From: Desulfuromonadales bacterium
GTDB lineage: Bacteria > Desulfobacterota > Desulfuromonadia > Desulfuromonadales > BM103
Direction: 5' to 3'
Assembly (NCBI GenBank): GCA_029859485.1
Contig: JAOUDB010000169.1
Span: 1 to 6,113, forward strand
DNA length: 6,113 nucleotides
Under the pieces are notes generated by a model that saw only the letters and a list, made by a program, of their open reading frames with translations, was not told where the DNA came from and made no database searches. Shown here piece after piece: positions 1 to 6,040 of the stretch (positions within the stretch are counted from its first letter, which is position 1; every line of letters begins with the position of its first letter). The translations under genes and the position numbers were made by a program.

Positions 1-30
1 AACTTCAATACCCACCAATACACAACGTCG

Positions 31-46
31 CATAATATATATTATG
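31..46. promoter_or_regulatory. Perfect 16-bp AT-rich palindrome, possible operator
   Basis: The sequence CATAATATATATTATG equals its own reverse complement. On the minus strand it is immediately preceded by TTG and overlaps a TTGACA hexamer, so it could be an operator lying over a promoter for a minus-strand gene beyond the left edge. No well-spaced -10 box follows, so the promoter part is weak. A chance palindrome in AT-rich DNA is possible, although 16 perfect bases is long. Confidence 0.35.
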
Positions 47-211
47 TCAACTTTTGTAATGGAAAATAGGTAATGTTTAAGAAGTAGTCAAGATGGGTAA
101 ATTTGCGTGAAGCATGAGCGATAGTTTGATCTGGGTTAGCGCGAGAAAAGAAGCCAAAAAAGTCCATGCTTTGGTCTTGCTCTGAAAAAGAAAACGTCTT
201 ACATGGCAAAT

Positions 212-254
212 TTGAAGGCCGCGCCTCCGAGTGAACAGAAGCACGGCCTTTCAA
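212..254 (-). terminator. Hairpin just downstream of the lipoprotein gene, probable terminator
   Basis: Read on the minus strand, the left arm TTGAAAGGCCGTGCTTC pairs with the right arm GAGGCGCGGCCTTCAA around a 10-nt loop. This gives about 16 pairs with one bulged A and two G·T wobbles. It starts 17 nt past the lipoprotein stop codon (272-274). The following T-run is weak (AAATTTG), although a richer T tract lies about 15 nt further on. Position and stem strength favour an intrinsic terminator or a 3'-end-stabilising stem. The poor U-tract keeps this uncertain. Confidence 0.5.
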
Positions 255-271
255 GGCAGTGAAAAATTAGC

Positions 272-1426
272 CTAGAGGGTTGCTACGGTAAATTGTACAT
301 TCTCTATACGAGCCTTGCCGCTCGTGCTGAGATTGTAAGTTTTGCCCTTGTCCCAGGACGAATCTATTTTGAACACATCTCTCTGTCGAGCTACCTTGAG
401 CGTGCCATTACGATAAGTTACCGGCACGACGACCTTGTTGCCGTTCCTTGCGACCAGGGTGATGTTGCGTGACTCTCCATTTTTCAAAGTTAGACTAGAT
501 CTCTTAAGTGCCCCCTGCTTGTTGCCTACCTTGATCAGGCCACTGATGAAACTGACCCTGACGCCCTTGTCGAGATCGTCGCGAGAATCATTTCCAGTCT
601 TTGCTGCAACCTTGTTCTTGACGTTGTGGCGCTCTTTCTGCTGTTCCTTGACGGCCTTATCTCGCTTGATCGATACGGTGTCAACCTTGTTGACCTTTCT
701 TTTTACAGTTGATGTCTTGCGATAACCCTTTGCTGATTCTAGCTTCTGTACGATAGATGGCTTGTGAGTGGCCTTGTTGGTTTTCGCTTTCTTGGCGGTA
801 GCCTTATTTTTAACGTCAATTCTATTGTTAGTCTTGTATGGTGTTGTTTTAATGAAGTTATTTGTAACCTTGATATCGTTCTTGCCTGATGCAACTTGAA
901 CTCTTTTAGCGACCTTCTTGTTTGCGTACTGGTCGCCTTTCGCCAGGTTTCGGACCCTTAGATGTAGCCCGCTCAAATCATAGTTTTTACCAGCGTTAAT
1001 ATGGCCATATTTGTGGCCTTTATCCCAGGTTTTTACGTATTTATAACTTGTAGAGCCAGGAATGCGCCGACAACTCCTCGATGAATCGAAGTGCAAATCG
1101 TTATTATGGTAATGGGCGTAAATTCTTGTCATCCGCCCTCTTCTGTTTTTGACTGGAATTTCTACGTATTGACCATTGGCGATTACAAGCTGAATTGGCT
1201 GAAAATGCCCTCCACGGTAGGCTGTGTCAGCATACAGCGTTACCTGGATTGCTTGATGCAACTGAGCGTGATGAGTCTGCCCGTGTGTTGCCTGAACGCT
1301 TATGTGGGTCGGTTGTGATCTGTGCCTGTATTCTGTGTTGGTGTGAATAACCGGGGCGCATGCCGTAACTGACAACATCGTCAAAAACAAACCAAACCTG
1401 AACCATATATTCCTCTCGCTCATCAT
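272..1426 (-). CDS. Basic lipoprotein of unknown function with duplicated end domains
   Basis: I do not recognise a named family for this 384-residue protein. Residues 1-23 form a lipoprotein signal: a charged start, a hydrophobic stretch and a lipobox VTAC with lipidated Cys23. The next residue is not Asp, so outer-membrane sorting is likely. Residues 28-57 are histidine-rich (seven His). Two similar domains follow. One spans about 78-159 (QLVIANG, EIPV, TWDKGHKY) and the other about 320-384 (TLVARNG, VVPV, SWDKGKTY). Between them, about 163-280 is an extremely lysine-rich, low-complexity linker. The basic linker could bind an anionic polymer such as LPS, DNA or a polysaccharide; that is inference. 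Two ATGs lie in tandem. The second (1423) sits 8 nt from AGGAGG and the first (1426) 5 nt, so the second may be the preferred start. The gene is AT-richer than the lipid genes to its right, and it appears monocistronic. Confidence 0.85.
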   Translation of the reverse strand: MMSERNIWFRFGLFLTMLSVTACAPVIHTNTEYRHRSQPTHISVQATHGQTHHAQLHQAIQVTLYADTAYRGGHFQPIQLVIANGQYVEIPVKNRRGRMTRIYAHYHNNDLHFDSSRSCRRIPGSTSYKYVKTWDKGHKYGHINAGKNYDLSGLHLRVRNLAKGDQYANKKVAKRVQVASGKNDIKVTNNFIKTTPYKTNNRIDVKNKATAKKAKTNKATHKPSIVQKLESAKGYRKTSTVKRKVNKVDTVSIKRDKAVKEQQKERHNVKNKVAAKTGNDSRDDLDKGVRVSFISGLIKVGNKQGALKRSSLTLKNGESRNITLVARNGNKVVVPVTYRNGTLKVARQRDVFKIDSSWDKGKTYNLSTSGKARIENVQFTVATL

Positions 1427-1431
1427 GACAT

Positions 1432-1437
1432 CCTCCT
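1432..1437 (-). promoter_or_regulatory. Ribosome-binding site of the lipoprotein gene
   Basis: On the minus strand a perfect AGGAGG core, within the longer run AAGAGGAGGA, lies 5 nt before the ATG at 1426 and 8 nt before the adjoining ATG at 1423. It fixes the start of the lipoprotein and suggests efficient translation. Confidence 0.8.
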
Positions 1438-1493
1438 CTTTTCACATTGTTATCGTTATTGTTGAGTACGATGCTATGTGCGAATATAGGATC

Positions 1494-1552
1494 TGTCATT
1501 GGACATCGGGTCATAGATCGGCAGATGTCGACAATGTCGGGTAGACATTATA
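1494..1552. promoter_or_regulatory. TGTC/GACA half-site cluster with a TATAAT box upstream of the lipoprotein gene
   Basis: The spacer upstream of the lipoprotein gene carries repeated TGTC/GACA half-sites. They include a 9-bp-period direct repeat of ATGTCG (within 1525-1540) and the inverted pair ATGTC and GACAT (within 1534-1549). On the minus strand a perfect TATAAT (1552-1547) sits next to the cluster, but no convincing -35 box lies 16-18 nt upstream of it. The arrangement fits a regulated promoter for the lipoprotein gene, with sites just downstream of the -10. The rest of 1553-1677 is AT-rich and holds no gene I can support. Confidence 0.3.
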
Positions 1553-1677
1553 TTGACTAAGTAATTGTTATTATTGATTAAGAATTAAATATGGGCTTTT
1601 GGCTAAACATGGAAGGGATCTGGAGGAGCTTTAGTGATACGGCACAATCTGTTCATTACTTTTCGCTTGTAACGACT

Positions 1678-2646
1678 TCAACGAAACGCGCCCTGCCGAT
1701 AAAATCGCCAGAAAATTACAACAATAGCAAGAGGAGGAAGTCGTTTTAACGTCTCACTGACCTCCACGCGAACACCTGAATGTCGCTCTATTTTCCACTG
1801 TATGTAATCAATGCCCCCCTTAAAGGTAAACAGACCCTTCAACAGCCTCAAGATTGAGAGGATCTTGCCCTGCAAACTTCTGATTCGCCATGTCAGCGAG
1901 TTCAGGCGCTGTTCCCTTTCAGAAACATGCAAATAATAGCTGTCAGGGCTCTCGCAGCTGACATTTATGCCGTTCGGTGGGTTACCAAGAAGAGTCCCGG
2001 TTAATGCCTGGTAATAGTCCGGGGCCGTATCATACAAACGCGCTGCAGCGTCATCTGGCTGCTCTGTGCGCAGTTCTGAACGATAACTGAGTGAAAGGCC
2101 GCGAGACCAAAGCTCACGTGCTGTAAACCGGCCTGGCATCTGGGGAAGCGCTGCCATGACAAACCTGACGACAGCAGCGGCTAGCGCCTCATGAACCTGG
2201 AGGGCGACAGATTCGTCGCGGCAATAGACTATACTGGACCTTTGGCAGAATCGGCCCCAGATATAGGAGTGAAACCAGCTCTTCGTCCCTTTGCGAAAAT
2301 CAGGGAGGGAGAGCACGGCGTATTTGGCCCTGAGGGTGTGACCCTCGAAGGGCACCTCCAGGTAGAAGACGTTAGGTGGCAAAAGCTTGTTGAACACAGC
2401 CATGACCGGGTTATTAAATGTCGAACGATAGTCATCGACCAGCAGGTAGAGGTCAGCGAGCCCTTCGTGCACGCTACCGCTACGCAGGCAGGAACCATAG
2501 AAGAGAACAGCACACACGGAATCGCCGTGAAGTTCGCGGGCAGCAACGGCCAGGAGGTTGAGTTCCGGCGGCAACTTCTGCTCTGCGCCGGCCTTGATCA
2601 GCGGCACAAGCTCTGCTATGGCATTGACGTGCTCAGTCTTGTTCAT
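1678..2646 (-). CDS. Tam41/MMP37-type CDP-diacylglycerol synthase (phosphatidate cytidylyltransferase)
   Basis: The family converts phosphatidate and CTP to CDP-diacylglycerol. In mitochondria this peripheral inner-membrane enzyme feeds cardiolipin synthesis. The 322-residue product shows the family landmarks in order. The nucleotidyltransferase signature is YGS (50-52) followed by D65 and D71 in DLYLLVD, the spacing of the Tam41 DFxFxVD motif. Next come NVFYLEV (92-98), KYAVLS (108-113, family KYGVIS), W124 with YIWGRF (128-133, family LYIAGRL), LSYRSELR (186-193, family LSYSGDFRM) and a C-terminal basic segment (about 276-292). A hydrophobic patch at 303-313 may anchor it to the membrane. 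It is the last gene of a three-gene run, 24 nt after the lipid kinase, with GAGGG at 2656-2660 placed 9 nt before ATG. The length is similar to eukaryotic Tam41. Family assignment is strong from recalled motifs; enzyme activity is inferred. No clear terminator is visible after its stop. Confidence 0.83.
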   Translation of the reverse strand: MNKTEHVNAIAELVPLIKAGAEQKLPPELNLLAVAARELHGDSVCAVLFYGSCLRSGSVHEGLADLYLLVDDYRSTFNNPVMAVFNKLLPPNVFYLEVPFEGHTLRAKYAVLSLPDFRKGTKSWFHSYIWGRFCQRSSIVYCRDESVALQVHEALAAAVVRFVMAALPQMPGRFTARELWSRGLSLSYRSELRTEQPDDAAARLYDTAPDYYQALTGTLLGNPPNGINVSCESPDSYYLHVSEREQRLNSLTWRIRSLQGKILSILRLLKGLFTFKGGIDYIQWKIERHSGVRVEVSETLKRLPPLAIVVIFWRFYRQGAFR

Positions 2647-2670
2647 CGAATCTGGCCCTCGAGCATCAAA

Positions 2671-3660
2671 TCAGCGTGAGCAGAGAAAAAGAACTGGTTC
2701 TGACGCCGATATGGCAACCGACCCCTCCCCTGCATCATACAGCTCGCCATCCAGGGTAAAATCCCCTTTCATGGTGAGCTGGATGTCCTGCACTTTATGA
2801 CTGGTGTATCCATTGCTGACTGTCGCGTGACGGCTCAGGTTCGACCGGAACAGTGAGCACAGGACTCTCAGAAGATACTTTGGCTTCGCCGCTATGGCCG
2901 TGTAATACAATGGAGCGTCTTCTTCGCCCCAGTAGGGACGCATACCCACGAACAAGCGCTCGAGAGACGTAACGAACAGGAAGAGATCTGCCCTCTCCCT
3001 GGCCTCGCTGCCATTCAGGCTGGCCATATGAGATAAAGGCGGCAGCTGGGCCTGGCTGTTAAAGAGGATAGCCAGCAACATTCGCAACATGGTCAGGGCG
3101 GGCATAAGTTGCCCACGCCAGCCCATGGGGTTGTCCTTGCTATGAAAGATCTTGATCCCTTCGCAAATAGCACCGGCGCCGAAAAACATACCGCAAAGAG
3201 GCTCTTTGCCCTGCCGTTTAACCTGCAGTATCGGTCGAGAGTTGACGACAAGATCTGTGTCGGCATCCTTTGACCATTCGATAATTCTCTGTAGCGCGGC
3301 CGTTGGGGGACCGGCGACGCCGACATCCCTGGGCAGCATACTCGTGGTGCCAGCGCACAACAGCGCCAGCAACGGCGGCCTGGTGAACAGTTTTTCTCTT
3401 TCGAGAATCGTCAGCACGGCCTGAATCGTACCATCGCCGCCATTAATAACAATCAGATCTGTGTCGGCCTGTGCGAAATCGGTTAAAACGCTCAGCATCT
3501 GGTCCGGGTTCGTTGCATCACGATGCAGGATCTCCGGATAGTTGGCCAGCAGCGTTTGAACTGCCCTGCCCCCCTTTTTATTGCCACCGCTGAGAGGGTT
3601 TGTCAGCACGCTGATCCGCCGGCACTGTCCCTCTTCAGGGTGCGGCACTGTCTCAGGCAT
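2671..3660 (-). CDS. Diacylglycerol/lipid kinase of the DAGK catalytic-domain (DgkB/YegS) family
   Basis: The family transfers phosphate from ATP to diacylglycerol or related lipids at the cytoplasmic membrane face. The 329-residue product has the expected layout: NPLSGG (21-26) in the first strand-loop, the nucleotide loop NGGDGT (73-78), a GTT segment (104-106), and the C-terminal DGE (304-306) that closes the active site. One oddity is the usual P-x-G-T-x-N-D motif, which reads CAGTTSM here, so Pro, Asn and Asp are replaced. This is a divergent subgroup and the lipid substrate may differ. A hydrophobic helix around 188-205 may contact the membrane. Its start lies 7 nt after the phosphatidyltransferase stop. 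The next gene makes CDP-diacylglycerol, which favours phosphatidate as the product. A sphingoid-base or other lipid kinase remains possible. Confidence 0.85.
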   Translation of the reverse strand: MPETVPHPEEGQCRRISVLTNPLSGGNKKGGRAVQTLLANYPEILHRDATNPDQMLSVLTDFAQADTDLIVINGGDGTIQAVLTILEREKLFTRPPLLALLCAGTTSMLPRDVGVAGPPTAALQRIIEWSKDADTDLVVNSRPILQVKRQGKEPLCGMFFGAGAICEGIKIFHSKDNPMGWRGQLMPALTMLRMLLAILFNSQAQLPPLSHMASLNGSEARERADLFLFVTSLERLFVGMRPYWGEEDAPLYYTAIAAKPKYLLRVLCSLFRSNLSRHATVSNGYTSHKVQDIQLTMKGDFTLDGELYDAGEGSVAISASEPVLFLCSR

Positions 3661-3667
3661 AGCAGGC

Positions 3668-4876
3668 TTACTCCTGGCTTTTCACCGTCTTGGGACGCCG
3701 ACAAAACCACCTCTTGTACATGGTGAGGCTTTCATCGGTGGGGTCCAGGTCGATAAACCAAGAACGTAGAGGCCCCGATGTAACCCGCGCATGAATTCCC
3801 ATCACCAAGCGGGCGACCAGGAAGATGCTGGAGAGAACTGTCCACAGGCAGACCGCCAGCAGGCCGATATCCGGACGACCGATAAAGAGACTTGCGGTTA
3901 AAAGGATCAGGTTGGGATTGCGGCGCCCGGTGATAAGCCGAAAGCACGAGTCGACCGGTTGCCAGCAGAAAATCCCGGACGACTCCAGGAATTGCTTAAA
4001 AATCACCTCGACCAACCTGCCGGCAACGTAGCCGCCAAGAGTCAACTGAATGGCAAGATCCGTCGAGATGAAAGGCAGGCTCGGCAGGCTGAGAGCCCAG
4101 ACGACGTACCAGATGGGAGGAAAGATCAGGTCGATTGCGTGGTCGTAGGTGTTGCCGAAGGTGCTGTAGTTCAGGGTGGTCCTGGCCAGTTTGCCGTCGA
4201 CAGTGTCGAGGAAGGTCATGAGCCAGGCCATGGCCAGCCCGGTGGCATAAAAGCCCTCGTAAAACATGAATACAGCCAGAGCCGACAGGACGAGGCTCAG
4301 GGTCGTGACCTGGTTGGGGACAATGCCGTAGCGTGCACAGAGACCGGTGGCCCAGCGTGCCGGTGTCGGCCAGAGCCACTTGGTCACCAGGTCGGTCACT
4401 CCCTTGTAGGATCCATCAAAGAGACGTTTTTCCAGGCTGCGGCGATTCTGAGCGGTAACCGGCAAAAGAAAAGGTGTGTCGAATTTGCGTAAATCCTTCT
4501 GGTAAGCGTTGACCAGGGTTTCCGGGGACTCATGGCGCAAACCGTCCGGATAATCGCCCTGAGCACCATCTGCGAGAATGGTTTCCACCTGCTCGGCAAG
4601 TTCAGCGGGAACGTGCGCGGCGACAGGTTTGGGGCCCTGGGGTGTGTCGGCCTCTATGACGATGCCAACTTCGCCAACCATTTTCTGGATAATCCTCTGG
4701 TCGTAGAGAAAGTCGCCGCGCAGAAGCAGAACCGAATCAGTCTCCGCGACGGGCGCGTGCTCCACCTGGATGTTTTTAACGCCAGCTTTCGCGAGCATAC
4801 GCGTCAGCCTCTCACGTGAAGACAATCTCCACAAGAGAGTCTCATTTTCCTCGAAAATCCGAGCTGTTATTGCCAT
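3668..4876 (-). CDS. CDP-alcohol phosphatidyltransferase with a degenerate nucleotidyltransferase-like N-terminal domain
   Basis: This integral membrane enzyme family joins a CDP-linked group, here probably CDP-diacylglycerol, to an alcohol or alcohol-phosphate and releases CMP. The 402-residue protein has the full family signature at 224-249, DTVDG-KLAR-x8-G-x3-D-x3-D, with D224, D227, G228, A231, R232, G241, D245 and D249 all present. VPNQVT (186-191) before the first helix and about six hydrophobic segments between 188 and 362 also fit. Residues 1-150 resemble the sugar/inositol-phosphate nucleotidyltransferase domain fused to such enzymes (RERLTRMLAKAGV, LLLRGDFLYD). The G-rich LAAGxGxR start is absent, and a stop at 4901 rules out extension, so this domain is probably not an active cytidylyltransferase. 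It is the first gene of the lipid operon. Its Shine-Dalgarno is weak. The head group cannot be read from the sequence; inositol-phosphate or glycerol-phosphate are candidates. Confidence 0.85.
   Translation of the reverse strand: MAITARIFEENETLLWRLSSRERLTRMLAKAGVKNIQVEHAPVAETDSVLLLRGDFLYDQRIIQKMVGEVGIVIEADTPQGPKPVAAHVPAELAEQVETILADGAQGDYPDGLRHESPETLVNAYQKDLRKFDTPFLLPVTAQNRRSLEKRLFDGSYKGVTDLVTKWLWPTPARWATGLCARYGIVPNQVTTLSLVLSALAVFMFYEGFYATGLAMAWLMTFLDTVDGKLARTTLNYSTFGNTYDHAIDLIFPPIWYVVWALSLPSLPFISTDLAIQLTLGGYVAGRLVEVIFKQFLESSGIFCWQPVDSCFRLITGRRNPNLILLTASLFIGRPDIGLLAVCLWTVLSSIFLVARLVMGIHARVTSGPLRSWFIDLDPTDESLTMYKRWFCRRPKTVKSQE
3671..3675 (-). promoter_or_regulatory. Ribosome-binding site of the lipid kinase, inside the upstream gene
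   Basis: AGGAG on the minus strand lies within the last two sense codons (Gln-Glu) of the phosphatidyltransferase, directly before its TAA stop (3668-3670) and 10 nt before the kinase ATG. Terminating ribosomes would sit on this site, so the two genes are probably translationally coupled. Confidence 0.7.
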
Positions 4877-4905
4877 CTTGTTAAACCTGTACAGTTGGTT
4901 TTAGA

Positions 4906-4944
4906 CCGGACTCTTTCAGGCTCGTCATGAGCTCTGTCCGGACA
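4906..4944. promoter_or_regulatory. Nested inverted repeats between the divergent lipid genes
   Basis: CCGGAC (4906-4911) pairs with GTCCGG (4936-4941). Inside it GCTC (4920-4923) pairs with GAGC (4929-4932) around a 5-nt loop. The right arm is also part of a perfect 10-bp palindrome, TGTCCGGACA (4935-4944), and CCGGAC recurs as a direct repeat 32 bp apart (about three helical turns). The placement in a 111-bp spacer between divergent genes suggests a shared operator. A regulator binding to it is inference. Confidence 0.35.
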
Positions 4945-4975
4945 AAGATTAGTAGAAAAAACGGAATCGGTACTA

Positions 4976-4981
4976 TATACT
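4976..4981 (+). promoter_or_regulatory. Candidate -10 box of the metallophosphatase gene, possibly leaderless
   Basis: TATACT ends exactly 6 nt before the ATG at 4988, which would place the transcription start at or next to the start codon. No Shine-Dalgarno sequence is seen before this ATG, in keeping with a leaderless message. No good -35 box lies at 16-18 nt, so support is modest. Confidence 0.3.
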
Positions 4982-4987
4982 CCCAGC

Positions 4988-6040
4988 ATGTCAGAAGTAA
5001 AGAAAGAGAAACCAACTGCCCTGCCCGGAAACGTCGATATCAAGACGCAAACGGCTCAACTTGACAGCTTCTACCTGGCTCACATCTCCGACCTTCACCT
5101 GACCTCTCTATTACATGCAAAAGGCAACCAGCTTTGCAATAAACGCCTGCTGGGATACCTGTCTTGGCGGCGCAAAAGAAGATGGGTGCACCGTCCCGAT
5201 ATCGTCGAAGCCCTGGTTAAGGACCTGCAGGCAATCCGTCCCCAGCATATAGCGGTTACCGGAGACCTCACCCACATCGGCCTGCCCGGTGAATTTTCTG
5301 AAGCCGCTCAATGGCTGTCCTGCCTCGGCGCTCCCGAGCGGGTGACCGTTATTCCGGGCAACCATGAAGCCTATGCGGGCCGCAACTGGATGAAATATCT
5401 CACCGCATGGACGCCTTACCTGCTTTCCGACAACTCTCAGCAAAGCTCCGGGCTTGAAGACTTTTTCCCCAGCTTGCGCGTTCGCGGCCAACTCGCATTG
5501 ATCGGCCTCTGCTCGGCGCGTCCCAGTCTGCCCTTCCTCGCGGTTGGCAGCCTCGGCAAGAATCAACTGCTGAAATTGACGGACCTGCTGAAGGAAACCG
5601 GCGAGTCAGGGTTGATGCGCGTTGTCCTGGTTCATCATCCGCCTGTTCATGGCACCACAAACTGGCGCAAGCGTTTGGTTGACAGCGAGGCATTTGCTGA
5701 CGTCATCAGACAGCATGGAGCAGAACTGGTGCTGCACGGCCACACCCATGGCCCCACCTATCGGCAGATGCAGGGCCCGTCAGGGACGATCCCTGTGGTT
5801 GGGGCGGCATCCTCGTCGGAGCTGAACCCCAATGCCGGGCGGTGTGCCGAGTATAACCTCTATCATTTGAAACGGGATGGGTCGAACTGGAAACTGACCA
5901 TGCATGTCAGACGTTATTCAGAACAATCGGCGGATTTTTCCGAGGCGCAGAGAATCTCCCTGGAGATTCCTCCGCTACGAGAGGAAACAGTCGTGGAAGC
6001 ATCTTATACCTTGCAACAGGGCAATCTTAAGGCACCCTGA
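4988..6040 (+). CDS. Calcineurin-like metallophosphoesterase, probably acting in lipid head-group dephosphorylation
   Basis: This two-metal phosphoesterase of 350 residues has every core motif: D35 and H37 (ISDLHL), GD at 92-93 (TGDLTH), GNHE at 124-127, HH at 216-217 (VHHPPVH) and GHTH at 251-254. The metal ligands therefore appear complete. There is no signal peptide, so it should be cytoplasmic; an N-terminal extension of about 28 polar residues precedes the core, and no alternative in-frame start is seen before it. The basic stretch around 61-69 (RRKRRWVHR) could aid contact with an acidic membrane surface. It is divergent from the phospholipid operon across 111 bp. From context it may remove a phosphate from the lipid made by the phosphatidyltransferase (as PGP phosphatase does for PG), or hydrolyse a nucleotide-lipid bond as LpxH does. 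cAMP-type phosphodiesterase is the generic alternative. Substrate is inference. Confidence 0.87.
   Translation: MSEVKKEKPTALPGNVDIKTQTAQLDSFYLAHISDLHLTSLLHAKGNQLCNKRLLGYLSWRRKRRWVHRPDIVEALVKDLQAIRPQHIAVTGDLTHIGLPGEFSEAAQWLSCLGAPERVTVIPGNHEAYAGRNWMKYLTAWTPYLLSDNSQQSSGLEDFFPSLRVRGQLALIGLCSARPSLPFLAVGSLGKNQLLKLTDLLKETGESGLMRVVLVHHPPVHGTTNWRKRLVDSEAFADVIRQHGAELVLHGHTHGPTYRQMQGPSGTIPVVGAASSSELNPNAGRCAEYNLYHLKRDGSNWKLTMHVRRYSEQSADFSEAQRISLEIPPLREETVVEASYTLQQGNLKAP

Larger units (their letters stand above)
1..271. other. AT-rich stretch without a supported gene
   Basis: This stretch holds the palindrome at 31-46 and the hairpin at 212-254. The longest minus-strand reading frame (TTG at 254 to a stop at 42, 70 codons) begins inside the hairpin. 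Its only internal ATG (167) would give 41 residues with no visible Shine-Dalgarno sequence. The phenylalanine-rich product matches no family I recognise, so I do not call a gene here. Confidence 0.5.

Noticed and set aside
42..254. 70-codon minus-strand reading frame downstream of the lipoprotein gene
   Set aside because: Its TTG start lies in the probable terminator stem, no Shine-Dalgarno sequence is present, and the product resembles nothing I know. The 41-residue version from the ATG at 167 has no better support.
1227..1514. 95-codon minus-strand frame overlapping the lipoprotein start
   Set aside because: It lies in a different frame over the lipoprotein signal sequence. The strong Shine-Dalgarno sequence serves the lipoprotein ATGs, not this frame.
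1634..1672. Plus-strand 13-codon frame (GTG start) preceded by GGAGGAG
   Set aside because: It is too short to support without conservation. It leads into antisense of the Tam41-like gene, and the only upstream promoter candidate (TTGACT at 1553-1558) lacks a fitting -10 box.
2191..2679. 162-codon plus-strand frame opposite the Tam41-like gene
   Set aside because: The opposite strand carries clear Tam41 motifs over the same region, and this frame has no recognisable domain or ribosome-binding site.
3959..4492. 177-codon plus-strand frame opposite the phosphatidyltransferase gene
   Set aside because: It is antisense to a gene with a complete CDP-alcohol transferase motif. Its product is a low-complexity Gly/Asp/Gln-rich shadow with no domain features.
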